Source: Vreelandella halophila | GTDB lineage: Bacteria > Pseudomonadota > Gammaproteobacteria > Pseudomonadales > Oleiphilaceae | DNA length: 64,000 nt | Direction: 5' to 3' | NCBI RefSeq assembly: GCF_009856365.1 | Contig: NZ_WMEX01000004.1 | Location: 358,381 to 422,380, forward strand | Part shown: one piece after another, positions 1 to 7,974 of the stretch | Numbering within the stretch: the first letter of the stretch is position 1 | Layout of the letters: each line of letters begins with the position of its first letter | Notes under the pieces: generated by a model | The model's database searches: none | Told to the model about the DNA's origin: nothing | What the model saw: the letters and a program-made list of their open reading frames with translations, nothing else | Made by a program: the position numbers and the translations under genes

Positions 1-3000
1 AACTCCACTGCCTCAGCAATTTCAGCTTCCTGCGCGGCGCCTCGCATCCGGAGGAGCTGGTCGAGGAGGCCGACCGTCTGGGGTATCAGGCCCTGGCGCT
101 GACCGATGAATGCTCCCTGGCTGGCGTCGTTCGGGCCCATGCCAGGGCACGCTCGCTGGAACTGACCCTCCTGGTCGGCAGTACGTTCAGGCTTCAGGAC
201 CTGCCCGGCACCCTGGTTCTGATCGCCCCGGACCGCCAGGGCTACGCCGCGCTCAGTCAACTCATCACCCGGGGGCGCCGGCGCAGCGACAAGGGCCATT
301 ACCAGCTCTGGTCCGAGGATCTGGCGCTGTGCCAGAAGCAGTGCCTGGCTCTGTGGCGCCCCGGTTTCAGCCAGTCGGATGCGGAGCACGGCCAACAGCT
401 CATGGCGATGTTCCCCGGCCTGCGGCTGATGGCCGAACGGCCTCTGGCCCAGAACGACCGTCAGCGCCTGCGCTGGCTGAAACAGCTCTCGGCCCGCCTC
501 GGGTGTGCAGTGGTGGCCACAGGCCATGTCCTGATGCACCGGCGAGGGCGCAAGCCCCTACAGGACCTGGTCACCGCCATCCGCCTGGGCCGCCCCCTGA
601 CGGAGGCCGCCGACCATCTCCAGGGCAATGCCGAAGCCTACCTGCGCCCACGCGAGCGACTGGCGCGCCTGTTCCCCCCTGCCTGGATCCGTGAAACCCT
701 GAATCTGGTTCAGGAGTGTCGTTTCGGTCTGGACGAACTGCGCTACGAATACCCCGGCGAGCTCGTTCCCGAGGGCCATACGCCCACCACCTGGCTGCGG
801 GAACTGGTTGAACAGGGCCGTCACTGGCGCTTCCCGGACGGCGTTCCGGATACCATTGACAGTCAGCTCAGCCATGAGCTTGAGCTGATCGAGTCACTGG
901 CCTATGAGCCTTTCTTCCTGACCATCCATGACATCGTCCGGTTCGCCCGCGAGCGCGGCATTCTCTGCCAGGGGCGGGGCTCGGCCGCCAACTCTGTGGT
1001 CTGCTACTGCCTGGGCATCACCGAGGTGGACCCCCGGCAGATCAACCTGCTGCTGGAGCGCTTCATCTCGAAGGAGCGCGGCGAGCCCCCGGACATTGAC
1101 GTGGACTTCGAGCACGAGCGCCGCGAGGAGGTCATCCAGTACATCTACCGCAAGTACGGGCGCGAACGCGCCGCCCTGGCCGCTACCGTCATCTGCTACC
1201 GCCCGCGCAGCGCCCTGCGCGATGCCGGCAAGGCCCTGGGGCTGGACCCGGTGCACATCGAACAGCTGGTCCAGGGCATCGACTGGCGCGACGGCGAGGA
1301 TGACTGGGAGCAGCAGCTGCGCCGCAAGGGCCTGCTGGACGACCAGGGCCCGGCCCGTCACCTGCTGCCGCTGGCACGCGAACTCATCGGCTTCCCGCGC
1401 CACCTCTCCCAGCATGTGGGGGGATTCGTTATCGCCTCGGAACGGGTCGCCGATCTGGTCCCGGTGGAGAACGCCGCCATGGCCGGGCGCACCGTCATCC
1501 AATGGGACAAGGACGACCTGGAAGCCCTGGGCCTGCTCAAGGTGGACGTATTGTCCCTGGGCATGCTCACGGTTATCCGCAAGGCCCTGGCGATGGTGGG
1601 CGAGCGTGGCGGCCCGGCCAGCCTGGCCGACGTCCCGCCGGAATGCCCGGCGGTCTACCGCATGCTCCAGAGAGGGCACAGCATGGGTGTATTCCAGGTG
1701 GAATCCCGGGCCCAGATGAGTATGCTGCCGCGCCTGAAACCGGATAAGTATTACGACCTGGTGGTCGAGGTGGCCATTGTGCGCCCCGGCCCCATACAGG
1801 GGAACATGGTGCACCCCTACCTGCAGCGCCGGAATGCGCCGGACGACGTGCCCTACGCGGACGACCGCATCCGCGAGGTGCTCAAGCCCACTCTGGGGGT
1901 GCCCATCTTTCAGGAACAGGTCATCCGGCTCGCCATGGTGGCGGCCGGCTTCAGCGCCGGTGAGGCTGACCAGCTGCGCCGGGCCATGGCCGCCTGGAAG
2001 CGCCACGGCGATCTCTCCCGGTTCCGGGAAAAGCTCATAGATGGCATGAACAGTAATGGTTACAGCACTGAATTCGCAGAAAATCTATACCTCCAGATGA
2101 AAGGCTTCGGCGGTTATGGCTTCCCGGAATCCCACGCCGCCAGCTTCGCCCTGCTGGTCTATGTCAGCGCCTGGCTCAAGTGCCATCACCCGGCAGCTTT
2201 TCTATGCGCCCTGCTCAACAGCCAGCCCATGGGGTTCTACTCGCCGTCACAGCTGGTCCAGAACGCCCGGCGGGAAGGCGTCGAGGTGCGGCCCGTGGAC
2301 ATCAACCAGAGCCATGAGGCACACCGCCTGGAGGACGACGGCGACACCCCCGCTGTGCGTCTGGGCCTGAGGCTGATCGACAGCCTCGGGCGGGACGCCG
2401 CCCTGCATGTGGTTGAATGCCGCCCCTGTGGCGGTTACACCAGCCTGCAGGACCTGCGGCGGCGTACGGGGCTCGCCAGCCCCGATCTGGAAGCCCTGGC
2501 CGCCAGCGGTGCCCTGCAGCCACTGAGCGACAACCGCCACCAGGCCCGCTGGGACCTGCTGGAGCCGGATCATCCCCTGCCACTGGCGGGGGATGGAGGG
2601 CAGCCGCCGCGGGATTCCCGCTCCCGCATGCCGGCCCCTGATGAGGCCCAGCGGACGCTCGAGGACTGCACCAGTCTCGGGCTCACACTGGAACGCCATC
2701 CACTGGCCCAGCTGCGGGACCGGGGCCGACTCCGTCACTGCCTGCGGGCCGTGGATCTGGAGAACGCCGAAAGCAGCCGGCCCGTGGCTGTATCAGGACT
2801 TGTCACCGGCCGACAGCGCCCCGGTTCCGCCGCCGGCGTTACCTTCGTGACCCTTGAGGACGAGACCGGCAATATCAATGTGATCGTCTGGCGGGACACC
2901 GCCCGCTGTCAGCGCCGCCCCCTGCTCAACGCCCGGCTGTTGCAGGTCCGTGGCACCCTGGAGCGTCAGGAAGGGGTTATCCACGTGATCGCCGGGCGCC

Positions 3001-3059
3001 TGGATGACCTCAGCCATCTCATTGACAGGCTCAACGTCAGAAGCCGAGACTTCCAGTAA
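1..3059 (+). CDS. dnaE2: Error-prone DNA polymerase DnaE2/ImuC, 5' end cut by window edge
   Basis: C-family DNA polymerase used for SOS-induced translesion synthesis together with ImuA and ImuB, whose genes normally lie just upstream and would be outside the window. The reading frame is open from base 3, giving 1018 visible residues; the family is about 1020-1040 aa, so only a few N-terminal residues are missing. The visible N-terminus (LHCLSNFSFLRGAS) is the typical PHP-domain start of DnaE2. The catalytic PDIDVDF motif is at about visible residue 363 (1089-1109), and LLKVDVLSLGML supplies the third acidic residue. A helix-hairpin-helix region and an OB-fold (VTFVTLEDETGNINVIVW) end the protein, and the long replicative DnaE tail is absent, as usual for DnaE2. 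A methionine at 402 is internal, not the start. Confidence 0.95.
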   Translation, partial: LHCLSNFSFLRGASHPEELVEEADRLGYQALALTDECSLAGVVRAHARARSLELTLLVGSTFRLQDLPGTLVLIAPDRQGYAALSQLITRGRRRSDKGHYQLWSEDLALCQKQCLALWRPGFSQSDAEHGQQLMAMFPGLRLMAERPLAQNDRQRLRWLKQLSARLGCAVVATGHVLMHRRGRKPLQDLVTAIRLGRPLTEAADHLQGNAEAYLRPRERLARLFPPAWIRETLNLVQECRFGLDELRYEYPGELVPEGHTPTTWLRELVEQGRHWRFPDGVPDTIDSQLSHELELIESLAYEPFFLTIHDIVRFARERGILCQGRGSAANSVVCYCLGITEVDPRQINLLLERFISKERGEPPDIDVDFEHERREEVIQYIYRKYGRERAALAATVICYRPRSALRDAGKALGLDPVHIEQLVQGIDWRDGEDDWEQQLRRKGLLDDQGPARHLLPLARELIGFPRHLSQHVGGFVIASERVADLVPVENAAMAGRTVIQWDKDDLEALGLLKVDVLSLGMLTVIRKALAMVGERGGPASLADVPPECPAVYRMLQRGHSMGVFQVESRAQMSMLPRLKPDKYYDLVVEVAIVRPGPIQGNMVHPYLQRRNAPDDVPYADDRIREVLKPTLGVPIFQEQVIRLAMVAAGFSAGEADQLRRAMAAWKRHGDLSRFREKLIDGMNSNGYSTEFAENLYLQMKGFGGYGFPESHAASFALLVYVSAWLKCHHPAAFLCALLNSQPMGFYSPSQLVQNARREGVEVRPVDINQSHEAHRLEDDGDTPAVRLGLRLIDSLGRDAALHVVECRPCGGYTSLQDLRRRTGLASPDLEALAASGALQPLSDNRHQARWDLLEPDHPLPLAGDGGQPPRDSRSRMPAPDEAQRTLEDCTSLGLTLERHPLAQLRDRGRLRHCLRAVDLENAESSRPVAVSGLVTGRQRPGSAAGVTFVTLEDETGNINVIVWRDTARCQRRPLLNARLLQVRGTLERQEGVIHVIAGRLDDLSHLIDRLNVRSRDFQ

Positions 3060-3081
3060 TTCCCGACTCCGCGAGGCGCCC

Positions 3082-3576
3082 ATGGCCACCGACGCCAACG
3101 GCTACAATCCCGAACAGGACCTGACCATGATCCTGGCGCATTACCAGCCCACGTCCGTCGTACACAGCGCCGGTCTGGCCGAACAGTGCCTGCAGGAATG
3201 GCCGGAGCGACCGGCAGAGGCCGAGTGCCTGCGTCTTCCCGCCGAAGACCCCAACAGTGCCTTTCCGCTACCAAGGCTGTTCGATCTGGCCCTGATCACC
3301 GACACACTGGAGGAACTGCCACAGCAGCAGGGCCAGAAGCTGCTCGGCCAGCTCCGGAACATGGGCGCTACCCGGATCGCTGTCTATGTCCGCGACGGCA
3401 GCCCCTGGCGATTCCAGGATTTCATCGGCATGGGGTTCACCCGCCTCTACCACTACACCGATCCCGTGAATGCCACACTGTTCGCCTATGATCTGGATAC
3501 CTACAATTACGTGCGCGAGTGGAACAATCCGGAGAACTGGGCCAATCCAGAGATGTGGGACAAGGCCCGCTGGTAG
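3082..3576 (+). CDS. Conserved hypothetical protein, DUF6231-like
   Basis: A 164-aa cytosolic protein of unknown function. It resembles the DUF6231 family that sits next to acylphosphatase in Pseudomonas relatives; that assignment is from memory of the family. I start it at the ATG at 3082 (MATDANGYNPEQ) because the longer frame from 3004 runs back into dnaE2. The middle (FDLALITDTLEELPQQQGQKLLGQLR) looks like the later strands of a methyltransferase-like Rossmann fold, where the protein takes part in a 'who is responsible' type helix-strand pattern, but no SAM-binding glycine motif is clear. It starts 22 bases after dnaE2 and ends 12 bases before acyP, so it may be co-transcribed with both. 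Confidence 0.75.
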   Translation: MATDANGYNPEQDLTMILAHYQPTSVVHSAGLAEQCLQEWPERPAEAECLRLPAEDPNSAFPLPRLFDLALITDTLEELPQQQGQKLLGQLRNMGATRIAVYVRDGSPWRFQDFIGMGFTRLYHYTDPVNATLFAYDLDTYNYVREWNNPENWANPEMWDKARW

Positions 3577-3588
3577 GAGGACAACGCT

Positions 3589-3861
3589 ATGGCAGAGACC
3601 TGTATCCTGGCCCGGGTGGAGGGCCGCGTTCAGGGCGTAAGCTTCCGTGACAACACCCGCGCCCAGGCGCAGCGGCTGGGCGTCACCGGCTACGCCCGCA
3701 ACCAGCCCGACGGCAGTGTGGAAGTACTTGCCTGCGGCGGTGAGAACGCCGTCAACCAGCTGGTGGACTGGCTTCACCATGGCCCACCCGCCGCCTCAGT
3801 AAGCCGTGTTGAAACCCAACCCAGTGACGCCCACCCCCCGGGCACTTTCTCCATCGGCTGA
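3589..3861 (+). CDS. acyP: Acylphosphatase
   Basis: A small cytosolic enzyme (90 aa, the usual family size) that hydrolyses acyl phosphates. The family signature GRVQGVSFR is near the N-terminus and supplies the phosphate-binding loop and catalytic Arg; [13 protein letters not shown] carries the catalytic Asn. A strong AGGAGG ribosome binding site lies about 8 bases before the ATG at 3589. The C-terminus reads FSIG, a little shorter than the usual aromatic ending. It follows the DUF6231-like gene by 12 bases and precedes the lexA promoter. Confidence 0.93.
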   Translation: MAETCILARVEGRVQGVSFRDNTRAQAQRLGVTGYARNQPDGSVEVLACGGENAVNQLVDWLHHGPPAASVSRVETQPSDAHPPGTFSIG

Positions 3862-3867
3862 TCCCCT

Positions 3868-3896
3868 TTGACAGGGCCACGAAGACTGTATACATT
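3868..3896 (+). promoter_or_regulatory. Likely lexA promoter
   Basis: A perfect -35 hexamer TTGACA (3868-3873) is followed after 17 bases by TACATT (3891-3896, 4 of 6 matches to TATAAT). The -10 lies inside the first LexA box, as expected for autorepression. The promoter is read from sequence only. Confidence 0.6.
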
Positions 3897-3901
3897 GACA
3901 G
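3886..3901. promoter_or_regulatory. LexA binding site 1 (SOS box)
   Basis: CTGTATACATTGACAG is an exact CTG-N10-CAG match to the gammaproteobacterial LexA consensus, with an AT-rich spacer. It overlaps the predicted -10 of lexA. Confidence 0.88.
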
Positions 3902-3904
3902 TAC

Positions 3905-3920
3905 CTGTACGGAAAAACAG
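3905..3920. promoter_or_regulatory. LexA binding site 2 (SOS box)
   Basis: CTGTACGGAAAAACAG is a second exact CTG-N10-CAG match, centred 19 bases after the first. It ends 11 bases before the lexA ATG. Two adjacent boxes before lexA are also known in E. coli. Confidence 0.85.
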
Positions 3921-3931
3921 TGGCCCTGACT

Positions 3932-4540
3932 ATGAACCTGACGCCAAGACAGCAACAGATTCTCGACCTGATCCGCGAGCACGTGCATTCCACGGGCTAC
4001 CCGCCCACGCGGGCTGAAATCGCCAGCACCCTGGGTTTCAAATCCGCCAACGCGGCGGAGGAACACCTCCGGGCCCTGGCCCGCAAGGGCGCCATCGAAA
4101 TGGTCAAGGGCGCCAGCCGCGGCATCCGGCTCCCGGAAGTCGAGGAAAGCCCCGGCATCCCCATCGTCGGTCAGGTTGCCGCCGGCAACCCCATCCTCGC
4201 CGAGGAGAACATCGAGGATCATTGCACTCTGGAGCCTGGATTCTTCACCCCGGCAGCAGACTATTTCCTGCGGGTGCGCGGGACCAGCATGGAGAATGTG
4301 GGCATCCTCGACGGCGACCTGCTGGCCGTTCACCGCACCACGGACGTCCACAACGGCCAGATCGTGGTGGCACGGCTGGAGGATGAGGTCACCGTCAAGC
4401 GCTTCCGCCGGGAGGGCAGTACCGTCTGGCTCATTGCCGAGAATGATGAGTTCGACCCCATCCAGGTGGATCTGACTGACACACCACTGGATATCGAAGG
4501 GCTGGGCGTGGGCGTCATCCGCCGCGGTGATCTGCACTGA
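3932..4540 (+). CDS. lexA: LexA repressor (SOS regulator, self-cleaving)
   Basis: Transcriptional repressor of the SOS regulon, inactivated by RecA-stimulated self-cleavage. Starting at the ATG at 3932 it is 202 aa, the same as E. coli LexA; a GTG at 3920 would overlap the second LexA box and is unlikely. The N-terminal winged helix includes [13 protein letters not shown] and [14 protein letters not shown]. The cleavage site is Ala84-Gly85 (QVAAGNP), with catalytic Ser118 (RGTSMEN) and Lys155 (VTVKRFRR). No strong Shine-Dalgarno sequence is seen. sulA follows 32 bases downstream and both should be induced by DNA damage. Confidence 0.97.
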   Translation: MNLTPRQQQILDLIREHVHSTGYPPTRAEIASTLGFKSANAAEEHLRALARKGAIEMVKGASRGIRLPEVEESPGIPIVGQVAAGNPILAEENIEDHCTLEPGFFTPAADYFLRVRGTSMENVGILDGDLLAVHRTTDVHNGQIVVARLEDEVTVKRFRREGSTVWLIAENDEFDPIQVDLTDTPLDIEGLGVGVIRRGDLH

Positions 4541-4572
4541 CCCACCCCACAGAAGCTGACAGGAGCCCCATC

Positions 4573-5046
4573 ATGGAACAACTGGATCTCACCCCACAGG
4601 AACAGCGGAATCCCCCTGCCACCGAGACCGCCTCGGGAACCGGCGAAGGCGGCGGGAGTCACGCTCCGGAGGCGCCGGAGGCGAACGTGACGGAGATTAT
4701 CCTGCCGGAGGAACAGATCGAGAACTTCCAGCTGCTGCTGCCGATGCTGACCCAGCTCAACCAGGAGGAACGCTGGCTGGCCTGGATCGACCCACCGGCA
4801 GGACTGGTTGGCAAGTGGCAGCAGCATCACGGCATCATCCAGCACCAGCTTCTGATCCTCCGCTCCTCGGCCCAGCACAGCGCCGAGACGCTGGCGGAAA
4901 AAGCGCTGTCAGCTGGTACCTGCCATGCTGTGGTGCTCTGGACCTCGGGACTGAGCCGCCACAGCTATGGCCGCCTGGAGAACGCCTCCGTACGCGGTCA
5001 CAGCCATGGAGTCATACTGCGGCAGAGACAGACCCATTCTCAGTGA
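4573..5046 (+). CDS. sulA: Cell division inhibitor SulA
   Basis: SOS-induced inhibitor that binds FtsZ and blocks septation. It is 157 aa, close to the family length. The first 40 residues are a variable, disordered stretch. The conserved core has LLLPMLTQLNQEERWLAWI, IIQHQLLILRS and ALSAGTCHAVVLWT, which match the RecA/SulA-type fold. AGGAG lies about 10 bases before the ATG. It is the second gene of the lexA-sulA operon, an arrangement shared with Pseudomonas. Its 3' end overlaps the convergent gene by 7 bases. Confidence 0.9.
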   Translation: MEQLDLTPQEQRNPPATETASGTGEGGGSHAPEAPEANVTEIILPEEQIENFQLLLPMLTQLNQEERWLAWIDPPAGLVGKWQQHHGIIQHQLLILRSSAQHSAETLAEKALSAGTCHAVVLWTSGLSRHSYGRLENASVRGHSHGVILRQRQTHSQ

Positions 5047-5303
5047 ACGGTCTGGTTGTAGGCGGGGGGCATGGTGTCTTCTTCTTCCATCTCCATGTCA
5101 CCGATGTCATCGGTGGTGGACCCCGCCGCCTCCAGGCCGGCGGTGATCATGGCCTTGGCCACGTTCAGGTCATTGTCCTGGAGCATCTCCTTGGCTTCAT
5201 CTGAGAAACGGATCCGCACCAGGGGGGTACTTTCATCATCCGCCCGGCGCAGCGCGTACTCACCGGTGGGCAGTTGAATGATTTCCAGAAAGGATGTGGG
5301 CAT
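5040..5303 (-). CDS. Small conserved hypothetical protein (beside lexA-sulA)
   Basis: An 87-aa acidic cytosolic protein beginning MPTSFLEIIQLPTGEYALRRAD. The frame is open upstream to a TTG at 5309, but the ATG at 5303 has an AAAGG about 8 bases upstream, so I use it. It resembles the small protein encoded beside sulA in Pseudomonas aeruginosa (PA3009-like, from memory); the function is unknown. Residues 25-50 form a helix (SDEAKEMLQDNDLNVAKAMI), followed by a tail rich in Asp, Glu and Met. It is probably co-transcribed with the gene just upstream (12-base gap). Confidence 0.75.
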   Translation of the reverse strand: MPTSFLEIIQLPTGEYALRRADDESTPLVRIRFSDEAKEMLQDNDLNVAKAMITAGLEAAGSTTDDIGDMEMEEEDTMPPAYNQTVH

Positions 5304-5315
5304 AGACAACGCCTT

Positions 5316-5801
5316 TTACCATTGGTCATGACGTTCCACGAACGTCTCAAAATAATCCCTGAAGTCACTGATCAGTGATCGAAGGGCGTCGGGAGAACAG
5401 TCCGGCCCTGCCGCTGCAACGGCGATCAGCGCCTCGTCACGCGGTCGCGATGCACGCCTCCCGGGCTCCTGCTGACGCGTCAGCAGTACTTCCAGCCTCG
5501 ACCACCAGCTGTTACCGTCCGCGGCAGCAGCTGACAACACCTGAACCTCACCGGGTTGGTCGCCAACCCTCGCGCGCAGGGTCGCCAGGGAATCGACATC
5601 ACCCGCCTCATCACTGGCGCTTTCAGCCACCAGCTTCAGGAGGAGTGCTCTGGCCTCGGCAAGCAGAGCCACAGTGCCCTGAAGCAGTGCCTCGCCCGTT
5701 ACCACTGTTTTCGGAGAACCAGAGTCCTCCGAGAGACGCACCAGCTGGCCCGCCAGGGTCAGTTTTTCCCGGATCAGTGAACACCTGTCGGCATCCGCCA
5801 T
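5316..5801 (-). CDS. Conserved hypothetical protein, DUF6586-like
   Basis: A 161-aa protein predicted to be mostly helical. I start it at the ATG at 5801 (MADADRCSLIREKLTLAG), which has GGGAGAA just upstream; the open frame continues to 5963, but that part looks like intergenic DNA. It has a central Leu/Ala-rich helical region (LLQGTVALLAEARALLLKLVAE) and a NSWWSRLEVLL stretch, like the DUF6586 proteins found between sulA and topA in Pseudomonas. The family assignment is tentative and the function unknown. Confidence 0.65.
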   Translation of the reverse strand: MADADRCSLIREKLTLAGQLVRLSEDSGSPKTVVTGEALLQGTVALLAEARALLLKLVAESASDEAGDVDSLATLRARVGDQPGEVQVLSAAAADGNSWWSRLEVLLTRQQEPGRRASRPRDEALIAVAAAGPDCSPDALRSLISDFRDYFETFVERHDQW

Positions 5802-5965
5802 CTGCGGTTCTCCCGCGCAGTCACGTAAGGCCATACTATCATGAACACGTCCTGCTGACTTCCCCGCCCCGATCCATGTGAAAAATCCAATGCACCTGCT
5901 ACCTTTCTGGAATACGTTACTGGGACTGACCTGGTGCCTTTCTCCCCCAATTTTCCGGAGCATCG

Positions 5966-7000
5966 ATGTCCACAGGCGTGATCATCTGCGACGACTCCTC
6001 CATGGCACGCAAACAGATGGCCCGGGCCCTGCCTGCGGACTGGGACACCACGCTGACCTTTGTGGAGGACGGCGATGCCTGCCTTGAGGCGATCCGTGAC
6101 GGTAAGGGCTCTGTGGTCTTTCTCGATCTCAATATGCCGGGCTCCGACGGATACGTGGTGCTCGAGCATGTACATCGGGAAGAACTGCCCGCCCTTGTAC
6201 TTGTCGTTTCCGGGGACATCCAACCCGAGGCTTACAGGCGGGTCCTACGGCTTGGTGCGCTCAATTTCATCCGTAAACCCATCGACCCTCAGGTTCTCGC
6301 GCAGACCCTGAAAGACTATGGACTTTACAGTCCCTCTGGGCATGGCACGGAGAATGTAACCGCACCGCCCACTCCAGGCTCGGATCCGGATGTGCCCTGG
6401 CAGGATGCGCTTCAGGAGATTGCCAATATTGCCATGGGTCAGGCAGGCGACCTTCTGGCACGGCTGCTGGATGTATTCATCAAACTTCCCGTGCCGCGCG
6501 TCAACATGCTGGCAGCCTCGGAGCTGCGAATGGCCCTGAACATCACGGATTCGACCTCCACCTGGTCAGGCGTGTGCCAGGGATTCAGTGGCGCCGGCAT
6601 CACCGGGGAGGGCCTTTTACTGTTCAATAATGCCCGGCTGGAGACACTGTCCCACCTGCTCGGCTACCCGGAGGAGGACAATGCCAGCAACAACACCGAA
6701 CCGCTCATGGACCTTTCCAGTATCATGGTAGGGGCGTTCCTGCGCGGCTTCGGGCAACAGATGGACAGACAGTTCGGACTGAGTCACCCGGTTGTTCTCG
6801 GTACGCATCTGGACATCAGCGATCTCCTGGACGGAAGCCAGTATGCGTGGCAGCAGATCCTGACCATCGAACTCACCTACACCATCGAATCCCACGACCT
6901 CGAGTGCGACCTGCTTCTGCTGTTCAGTGAGGAATCCGTAGCTCCGCTGCGCGAGGCTCTCGCGTGGCTTCCCGATCCCAGCACGGGGGGTTCAGCATGA
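5966..7000 (+). CDS. Response regulator with C-terminal CheC/CheX-like phosphatase domain
   Basis: 344 aa. Residues 1-120 are a CheY-like receiver: acidic pair D9/D10, phosphoacceptor Asp54 (VFLDLNMPG) and Lys104. Residues about 145-335 resemble the CheC/CheX/FliY phosphatase family. The first active-site motif is kept (E151 and N154 in LQEIANIAMGQAG), but at the second position (MDLSSIMVG) the Glu and Asn are replaced, so only one catalytic centre appears intact. The ATG at 5966 has CGGAG upstream. The stop overlaps the start of the diguanylate cyclase (ATGA), so the two are almost certainly co-translated. It probably acts as a phospho-relay sink or controls the partner cyclase; the partner kinase is not in the window. 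Confidence 0.88.
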   Translation: MSTGVIICDDSSMARKQMARALPADWDTTLTFVEDGDACLEAIRDGKGSVVFLDLNMPGSDGYVVLEHVHREELPALVLVVSGDIQPEAYRRVLRLGALNFIRKPIDPQVLAQTLKDYGLYSPSGHGTENVTAPPTPGSDPDVPWQDALQEIANIAMGQAGDLLARLLDVFIKLPVPRVNMLAASELRMALNITDSTSTWSGVCQGFSGAGITGEGLLLFNNARLETLSHLLGYPEEDNASNNTEPLMDLSSIMVGAFLRGFGQQMDRQFGLSHPVVLGTHLDISDLLDGSQYAWQQILTIELTYTIESHDLECDLLLLFSEESVAPLREALAWLPDPSTGGSA

Positions 7001-7974
7001 CGGAATCAAGAAATACTCTGCATGAATTCCACTGGATCATGGATATGCTCCAGACCATTGAGGTTGGGCTGGTGGTACTGGATCGCCAGCTCCGCATCCA
7101 GCTCTGGAATGGGTTCATGGAAAATCACAGCGGCTTCAGTGCCACCCGGGTCCAGGATTGCTCACTCTTAGAGATTTTTCCGGAAATCCATGAAGGCTGG
7201 ATCTGGCGCAAGATGGAAACCGCGCTGACACTGAACATGCGCACCTTCACCACCTGGGAACAACGCCCCCACCCGTTCCCTTTCCGTAATGCACGACCGA
7301 TTACGGGCACCGAGCCCTATATGTACCAGAACATCACCTTCAGCCCCCTAACCAGTGCCTCAGGGGAGGTGGACCATGTCTGCCTGGTGGTTTACGACGT
7401 CACGGACAGTGCGACTGCCAAACTCCGGATGGAGCGTTCCAACGCCCGCCTGCAGCAGCAGAGCCAGAGCGATGGCCTGACCGGGCTGCTCAATCGCTGT
7501 GCCTGGGAGTCACTCCTGGCCAGCGAATTTGAGCGATTCCGCCGCTACGGGAGCATCGGAACGCTGCTGATGCTCGACATTGATCACTTCAAGCCCATTA
7601 ACGATACCTGGGGACACCAGGCCGGTGACGATGTTATCCGGGCGGTTTCAGGGATGATCTCGGAACGCCTCAGACAGACGGACATAGCGGGTCGCTACGG
7701 AGGCGAGGAATTCGCCGTGATACTGCCGGAAACGGATATCGGGGGCGGTGAGATACTGGGCGAACGGCTGCGGCAGTCGATCAGCACCATGGAAGTGACG
7801 ACCGAGGCCGGCATTATTCAATGCACGATCAGCCTCGGCGTCGCCCAGGTGAGCAGCACGATGGGCGATCACCACCAGTGGCTGTCACTGGTCGATAAGG
7901 CGCTCTATGCGGCCAAGGACAATGGCCGCAATCAGATCGCCCTCGCTGAAACCCAGCACCCGGTCAGCCGCTGA
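6997..7974 (+). CDS. PAS-GGDEF diguanylate cyclase
   Basis: 325 aa, synthesises cyclic di-GMP. The start is the ATG at 6997, which shares bases with the stop of the upstream response regulator. Residues about 10-140 form a PAS-like sensor (IEVGLVVLDRQLRIQLWNGF). After a short coiled linker, residues 155-315 are the GGDEF domain, with an intact active site GGEEF at 235-239 and the metal-binding LDIDHFK at about 193-199. RQTD at 226-229, five residues before GGEEF, is a product-inhibition I-site. There are no membrane segments, so it is cytosolic. Its end overlaps the convergent gdhB by 11 bases. Confidence 0.95.
   Translation: MTESRNTLHEFHWIMDMLQTIEVGLVVLDRQLRIQLWNGFMENHSGFSATRVQDCSLLEIFPEIHEGWIWRKMETALTLNMRTFTTWEQRPHPFPFRNARPITGTEPYMYQNITFSPLTSASGEVDHVCLVVYDVTDSATAKLRMERSNARLQQQSQSDGLTGLLNRCAWESLLASEFERFRRYGSIGTLLMLDIDHFKPINDTWGHQAGDDVIRAVSGMISERLRQTDIAGRYGGEEFAVILPETDIGGGEILGERLRQSISTMEVTTEAGIIQCTISLGVAQVSSTMGDHHQWLSLVDKALYAAKDNGRNQIALAETQHPVSR

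Noticed and set aside
894..2006. A 370-codon - strand frame inside dnaE2
   Set aside because: His/Gln/Val-rich shadow of a GC-rich gene; no known domain. The same holds for long antisense frames over gdhB, flhA, ccmF, fliF and fliH.
402..3059. A dnaE2 start at the ATG at 402
   Set aside because: The frame is open and clearly DnaE2-like (PHP domain) from base 3, so the true start is left of the window.
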